From Flavobacteriales bacterium (lineage in GTDB: Bacteria; Bacteroidota; Bacteroidia; Flavobacteriales; UA16), in NCBI GenBank assembly GCA_030831885.1, contig JAURKF010000017.1, forward strand, positions 1-11,846: 11,846 nucleotides of DNA, read 5' to 3'. Every line of letters begins with the position of its first letter. Positions within the stretch are counted from its first letter, which is position 1. Below the pieces are notes generated by a model. It had not been told where the DNA came from, searched no databases, and saw only the letters and a program-made list of their open reading frames with translations. Made by a program: the position numbers and the translations under genes. Positions 7,839-11,846 of the stretch are shown here, in pieces.

Positions 7839-7842
7839 CAGT

Positions 7843-8130
7843 ATGAGTACAGGCGAGATTATCATGATTCTCTTTGTATACCTTTTGTTCTTCGGAGCCA
7901 AGGGTATTCCATCGCTCGCGCAAACACTGGGCAAAGCAATGTATCAGTTCCGCAATGCGACTAAAGACGTACAGGAGGAAATCTTAAAGGGAGCGTCGGA
8001 AGTTAAAAAGCAAACCAGTGCCCTTCGCCTCGACCAAATAGATGCTGCAGAGTCTCCGAAGTCGAACCCTGTTTCAACACAACCCTTCGAAAACAAGCCA
8101 CTCACCGACGAGAAATCGGAGGGTATATGA
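7843..8130 (+). CDS. tatA: TatA/TatE-like Sec-independent protein translocase subunit
   Basis: This 95-residue protein has the TatA layout: a very short N-terminus, one membrane helix (residues about 4-18, with E5 at its start), the hinge FGAKGIP at 17-23, an amphipathic helix (LAQTLGKAMYQFRNATKDVQEEI, about 25-47, with the conserved G30), and a polar, disordered tail rich in Ser, Pro, Glu and Lys. TatA oligomers form the passage for folded, twin-arginine-signal proteins across the inner membrane, working with TatC, which is not in this window. Length and helix pattern also fit TatB, and single TatA-type proteins are usual in Bacteroidota, so TatA is the simplest call. The start at 7843 is chosen because the hydrophobic helix follows at once and a -7 element abuts it. 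The stop TGA overlaps the ATG of the alkB-like gene, so the two are translationally coupled. Confidence 0.85.
   Translation: MSTGEIIMILFVYLLFFGAKGIPSLAQTLGKAMYQFRNATKDVQEEILKGASEVKKQTSALRLDQIDAAESPKSNPVSTQPFENKPLTDEKSEGI
8118..8123 (+). promoter_or_regulatory. Shine-Dalgarno-like GGAGGG before the alkB-like start
   Basis: GGAGGG lies three bases before the ATG at 8127, inside the end of the tatA-like reading frame. Such motifs are rare in this window, and the spacing is a little short. It may help re-initiation at the ATGA overlap, or simply be part of the Ser-Glu-Gly codons of the tatA tail. Confidence 0.3.
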
Positions 8131-8690
8131 ACCAACTTGTTCTTTACACCAGCGGTTCAACTCAGCTTATTTACTATCCCCATTTTTTTGACACGAGTTA
8201 TTTCATGGAGCTGCAACAAGGGCTGCCATGGCAACAAAACGAAATTCGCGTATTCGGGAAAACACACCTGGAACCTCGACTCACCTGTTGGTTTGGACCT
8301 GCCTACACCTATAGCTCAATACAGTGGCCCCAAGCCGAGCTCCCGCCCCTGCTAAAGGAAATCCAAACGAAGTTATCAAGCATCACCGTATTCCCATTCA
8401 ACGCGGTATTGGCTAACTTTTATCGCAACGGCGAGGATAGCATGGGGTGGCACAGCGACAACGAACCAGAAATGGATACTTCGCTCATCGCCTCTGCCAC
8501 GTTTGGAGGTAAGCGTTTGTTGAAGTTCCGAAACAAGTTGACGAATGAAAAGCTGGATGTGGAATTGCTCGACCGATCGTTGCTCCTGATGTATAACATG
8601 CAAACTCAATGGCAACATGGAGTGCTCAAGACGAAGCGCGATGTGCAACCACGCATCAACCTTACTTTTCGAAAAATCAAAATAAGGTAA
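8127..8690 (+). CDS. alkB: AlkB-family Fe(II)/2-oxoglutarate-dependent dioxygenase (ABH2/3-like)
   Basis: This 187-residue protein matches the shorter AlkB homologues, which remove methyl groups such as 1-methyladenine and 3-methylcytosine from DNA or RNA by oxidative demethylation, using Fe(II), oxygen and 2-oxoglutarate. The iron triad is visible as WHSD (H109 and D111) and QHG (H164). The 2-oxoglutarate-binding arginines sit in PRINLTFR (R176, with R182 after it). Other family landmarks are RLTCWFGPAYTYSS (51-64), FNAVLANFYRNGEDSMGWHS (91-110), the IASATFGGKR strand (121-130) and the LLLMYNMQTQWQHGVLK core. This arrangement is closer to ABH2/ABH3-like proteins than to E. coli AlkB, whose N-terminal part differs. 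The start codon overlaps the tatA-like stop as ATGA. The gene ends at a bidirectional terminator. No missing catalytic residue is seen. The natural substrate and whether it is induced by alkylation are not shown here. Confidence 0.92.
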   Translation: MNQLVLYTSGSTQLIYYPHFFDTSYFMELQQGLPWQQNEIRVFGKTHLEPRLTCWFGPAYTYSSIQWPQAELPPLLKEIQTKLSSITVFPFNAVLANFYRNGEDSMGWHSDNEPEMDTSLIASATFGGKRLLKFRNKLTNEKLDVELLDRSLLLMYNMQTQWQHGVLKTKRDVQPRINLTFRKIKIR

Positions 8691-8696
8691 TCAACG

Positions 8697-8722
8697 AAAA
8701 AGGGTCGCCTAAGCGACCCTTT
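8697..8722. terminator. Bidirectional intrinsic terminator between alkB and secDF
   Basis: The arms AAAGGGTCGC (8699-8708) and GCGACCCTTT (8713-8722) pair perfectly over ten base pairs around a CTAA loop. On the minus strand the hairpin is followed by a run of at least five T, ideal for ending the secDF transcript. On the plus strand, for alkB, only three T belong to the arm and CC follows, so that direction is weaker. It fills the 52-base gap between the two convergent genes. Confidence 0.88.
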
Positions 8723-8742
8723 CCAAAATATCTATAGCCCGA

Positions 8743-11700
8743 TTATGCTTCGGCCTTCTTTCCTGCCCATTTACGCATATCGACAACGATTGGCGATGCA
8801 ATAAAGAGTGTTGAATACACTCCGGAAATAACACCAATAATCATCGCGAAGCAGAATCCGCGAATATCATCACTACCGAAAATGAACATCACCAAAAGCG
8901 TCAACAATACCGTCATCGAGGTGTTGATGGAACGACCAAGCGTGCTGTTCAATGCGTCATTGATTGTTCCTTCAATTGGAGCATTCTTGCGCATACCGAG
9001 GTATTCTCGGATACGGTCGAAGATAACCACCGTATCGTTGATGGAGTAACCCACTACCGTGAGGATGGCACCAATAAAGTTCTGATTCACTTCAAGTGAG
9101 AACGGAAGGATACCATTCAATAAAGTGAACGCTGCTATTACCACCAGAGCATCGTGCAACAATGCAACCGATGCACCTAGTGCAAAGTCCCATTTACGGA
9201 AGCGAATCATAATGTATACTCCAACAAGCAACAATGACAAAATAGTTGCCCATGCAGCTTGTTTGCGGAAATCATCACTCATAGTGGGGTCAACCTTATA
9301 CGATGAACCCACCGTGAATTCAGAATTCATTTTAGAAAACCCTTCAGACATCTTGGAACTTACAATATTTTCAACCTCAGGATTTTCGGAGTCAATCATG
9401 TAGTTGGTAGTCACCTTATAGCTTTTGCTTCCGTTACCAATGCTTTGGACAACCACAGATGCCGCGCTTCCATTCTCTTCCACCAGCACCTGGCCAATGC
9501 TCTTGCGCAAATCGTCAACATTAACGTCAGAAGCGAAATCTACGCGCACCGATGTACCTCCTGAGAAATCTACACCCATGTTGAATCCGCGCGTAATCCA
9601 TGAAGCAGCTCCTGCGAGCATAATTACCATCGAAATGACATAAAACAATTTACGCTTGGCAACGAAGTCGTAGCTCACTTTGGTAAACCAGTCCTTGGTA
9701 ATGCTACTGTAGAATGTAATCTGCTTCTTGTTTTCCAAACGACGATACAGAATCAATCGTGAAATAATCAAGGATGTGAGAAGTGTTGTGAAAATACCAA
9801 TAATCAACGTGGTGGCGAAACCTTTGATTGGCCCTGTTCCCACCAGCAACAAGATGATACCGGTAATGAGCGTAGTTGCGTTACCATCGATAATCGCGCT
9901 CAATGCTTTGATAAAACCGTCCTTCATAGCTGCGCTGATGCCTTTTCCATCGCGCAATTCTTCCTTCACACGCTCATAGATAAGTACGTTCGCATCTACC
10001 GCCATACCCATGGTAAGTACGATACCCGCGATACCCGGCAACGTGAGCGATCCCTGCATTGAGATGAGTGCACCTATCATGAAGAACAAGTTGGCAATCA
10101 ATGCAACGTTGGCAGCCCAGCCGGCCCATGCATAATAGAATATCATGTACAACAGAATGAGCACAAATGCTATCACGAAAGAAAGTATACCGGCATTGAT
10201 ATTCTCTTCACCCACTGAAGGACCAACCGTCACTTCATCGATAATCTTGGCAGGCGCAGGCAGTGAACCTGCCTTCAAAAGACCTGCGAGGTCTTTTGCC
10301 TCCTGTTCGAGCTTCGACTGGTCGGTGCCCGTGGCGCGACCGAACTGAATCACCGAACTTCCATTCGGGATTTCGCTGTTAACGCTTGGAGCAGAAAACA
10401 CAAGATTGTCCATCACAATAGCGATAGAGCGATTGTTATCGGCAGCATTACGGCGCGTCATATCTCTCCAGATTGAAGCACCCTCTGAATCCATAGTCAT
10501 GTTAACTTCTACCTCTCCGGTAATCATGTTGAAGTCTTGGCGAGCATCGACAATCGACTTTCCATCGAGCTCAGCCTTACCGCGCAAACTCTTGTCTTTG
10601 ATACCATAAAGTGCCACCGCATTCTTCTCCGGCTTGGCAGCCCAAAGCAAACGAAGATCTTGGGGAAGGACGCTTTTAGCCACGTCCATACTTAAATACT
10701 TGTTTATTTCAGCGGTATCACTAACCATAGCGAAACCTACCACCGGAGTGCCTGCCTGCGGGTTGATTTGCAGTTTGCGCAAAGGGTATTTGCGACTTAA
10801 TTCTGCTTCAGTCAACAAGCTGTCGGGGCGCACTGTTGTGTCGCGATACGCAGTGCGAATAGAATCCTGCTGAATTTTCGTAAGCGAGGTGTCTTTCAGC
10901 GCAACGTTCATCAATGAATCCTTACGAGCACGGTCGGGATCTTGCGAATACAAATCGGGAGCGAGCTTCTTTCCGATGGTGCCATATACCTCGTACAACT
11001 TCATGAACACCTCGTCAGTGCGGTAGGTATCCCAAAACTCAAGGTTAGCTGTTGCCTTCAGTGTTTTACGAACGCGCTCACGATCGTCCACACCGGGGAG
11101 TTCTACCACGATACGGCCTGTGAGCGACTGGCGCTGCACGTTGGCTTGCGTTACTCCGAATGGCTCGATACGCTTCTTAATAATATTTTCGGTATTGTTC
11201 AACGCGTCATCTGCTTCCTTACGAAGGATTTCAATCACATCATCATCACTGGACTTCGCAGGGAATTTCCCCTTGTTTTCCATTGTATCGAAAATGCGCC
11301 ACATCTCGAGGCCTGAAGTATTGTTTTGTTTCCATGTATCATAGAACAAATCGACATACGCCTTAGAAGAACTGCGTTGAGCAATTTTCGCATCAGCTAT
11401 TGACTTCACAAAAACCGGGTTCGCATTATTGTCAGAAAGTGCTACAAACAGGTCGGGAATAGATACTTCCAGCACCACGCTCATACCACCCTTCAGGTCA
11501 AGACCCAAGTTGAGTTCACGCTCCTTCAGGTAATTGTAACTATGACCAAAAACGGGATAGGCATCGGCATCGGAGCTATCGCGAAGCGCCTTGCGATATA
11601 GCGCGGTGTAGAGTGAGTCGCCAACAGTGTATGATACACCAGCCGTATTCAATGAATCTTCCACGATTTGGCCAATCTTCTTTTCGTAGCTACTGGCCAC

Positions 11701-11778
11701 AAATGAGAAGGACAGCGCATATACGACTGTCAGTGAGAGAAGGATCACGAAGATCCATAAAAGCGATTTATTACGCAT
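8743..11778 (-). CDS. secDF: Fused protein translocase subunit SecDF
   Basis: This 1,011-residue protein joins SecD and SecF in one chain, as in many Bacteroidota. It sits in the inner membrane, where it uses the proton gradient to pull Sec-exported proteins out of SecYEG on the periplasmic side. The SecD half has a first membrane helix (about 7-28), the LGLDLKGG motif (91-98), a large periplasmic P1 region (about 100-515) and a cluster of helices to about 680, including GMAVDANVLIYERV (591-604). The SecF half starts near 705, with FNMGVDFSGG (732-741), a smaller periplasmic part and helices from about 840, including VGYSINDTVVIFDRIRE (909-925). D595 and R922 are positioned like the Asp and Arg proposed for proton conduction in Thermus SecDF, from my memory of the family. 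An Asp/Arg/Ser/Thr-rich stretch at about 255-335 is longer than in single-domain SecD. The gene starts 43 bases after a -7-like element and ends at the strong hairpin. Confidence is high. Confidence 0.96.
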   Translation of the reverse strand: MRNKSLLWIFVILLSLTVVYALSFSFVASSYEKKIGQIVEDSLNTAGVSYTVGDSLYTALYRKALRDSSDADAYPVFGHSYNYLKERELNLGLDLKGGMSVVLEVSIPDLFVALSDNNANPVFVKSIADAKIAQRSSSKAYVDLFYDTWKQNNTSGLEMWRIFDTMENKGKFPAKSSDDDVIEILRKEADDALNNTENIIKKRIEPFGVTQANVQRQSLTGRIVVELPGVDDRERVRKTLKATANLEFWDTYRTDEVFMKLYEVYGTIGKKLAPDLYSQDPDRARKDSLMNVALKDTSLTKIQQDSIRTAYRDTTVRPDSLLTEAELSRKYPLRKLQINPQAGTPVVGFAMVSDTAEINKYLSMDVAKSVLPQDLRLLWAAKPEKNAVALYGIKDKSLRGKAELDGKSIVDARQDFNMITGEVEVNMTMDSEGASIWRDMTRRNAADNNRSIAIVMDNLVFSAPSVNSEIPNGSSVIQFGRATGTDQSKLEQEAKDLAGLLKAGSLPAPAKIIDEVTVGPSVGEENINAGILSFVIAFVLILLYMIFYYAWAGWAANVALIANLFFMIGALISMQGSLTLPGIAGIVLTMGMAVDANVLIYERVKEELRDGKGISAAMKDGFIKALSAIIDGNATTLITGIILLLVGTGPIKGFATTLIIGIFTTLLTSLIISRLILYRRLENKKQITFYSSITKDWFTKVSYDFVAKRKLFYVISMVIMLAGAASWITRGFNMGVDFSGGTSVRVDFASDVNVDDLRKSIGQVLVEENGSAASVVVQSIGNGSKSYKVTTNYMIDSENPEVENIVSSKMSEGFSKMNSEFTVGSSYKVDPTMSDDFRKQAAWATILSLLLVGVYIMIRFRKWDFALGASVALLHDALVVIAAFTLLNGILPFSLEVNQNFIGAILTVVGYSINDTVVIFDRIREYLGMRKNAPIEGTINDALNSTLGRSINTSMTVLLTLLVMFIFGSDDIRGFCFAMIIGVISGVYSTLFIASPIVVDMRKWAGKKAEA

Positions 11779-11821
11779 GTAACTAAACTAAAATTGGTAA
11801 GTCCTAATTTGTCAAAGGTTG

Positions 11822-11829
11822 CAAATATA
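11822..11829 (-). promoter_or_regulatory. -7 promoter element for secDF
   Basis: Read on the minus strand, TATATTTG is an exact match to the Bacteroidota -7 consensus TAnnTTTG and lies 43 bases before the secDF ATG, giving a short AT-rich leader without an evident Shine-Dalgarno sequence. The -33 element would fall beyond the window end, so it cannot be checked here. Confidence 0.5.
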
Positions 11830-11846
11830 GTATGGTAGCAAGTTTC

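Noticed and set aside
7780..7842. In-frame upstream ATG giving a 116-residue tatA-like protein
   Set aside because: It would add 21 residues before the membrane helix, unlike TatA proteins, and lies upstream of the best -7 element.
10942..11316. Plus-strand open frame of 124 codons
   Set aside because: It is antisense to the SecD periplasmic region and has no family features.

Overview
This window looks like a piece of chromosome from a member of the Bacteroidota, probably a flavobacterium-like lineage. The evidence is a surface protein ending in a type B sorting domain of the type IX secretion system (T9SS), a fused SecD-SecF protein of about 1,000 residues, promoter elements resembling the Bacteroidota -7 consensus TAnnTTTG, and few Shine-Dalgarno sequences. 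Everything here is chromosomal-looking. I see no mobile element, CRISPR array, tRNA or rRNA, and no gap between genes longer than about 110 bases.

Layout: a short heptad repeat lies at the left edge (about 12-34). Two minus-strand genes follow, a Gfo/Idh/MocA-family oxidoreductase (37-1041) and a class I SAM-dependent methyltransferase (1110-1829). Divergent from them is a 1,067-residue secreted protein (1935-5138) with a signal peptide, a choice-of-anchor-L-like domain, a Calx-beta-like domain, six divergent Ig/PKD-like modules, a PKD domain and a T9SS type B C-terminal domain. It converges on a tightly coupled minus-strand pair, a Kup potassium transporter (5800-7734) followed after one base by a CpcT/CpeT-fold protein (5163-5798). 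Divergent from kup, on the plus strand, are a TatA-like translocase subunit (7843-8130) and an AlkB-family dioxygenase (8127-8690) that overlap by ATGA. A strong bidirectional hairpin (8699-8722) separates alkB from the convergent secDF gene (8743-11778), which fills the right end.

How the genes relate: three of the units concern envelope biology. SecDF drives Sec export, TatA belongs to the Tat route, and the large T9SS cargo must cross the inner membrane by Sec before T9SS exports it to the surface. Kup imports potassium. AlkB repairs alkylated nucleic acid. The oxidoreductase and methyltransferase could belong to sugar or polysaccharide metabolism, but the window does not prove it. I did not find a clear, wholly new system. 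The most interesting points are the CpcT-fold protein coupled to Kup in an organism with no sign of phycobilisomes, the regular cysteine-paired modules of the surface protein, and the tatA-alkB overlap.
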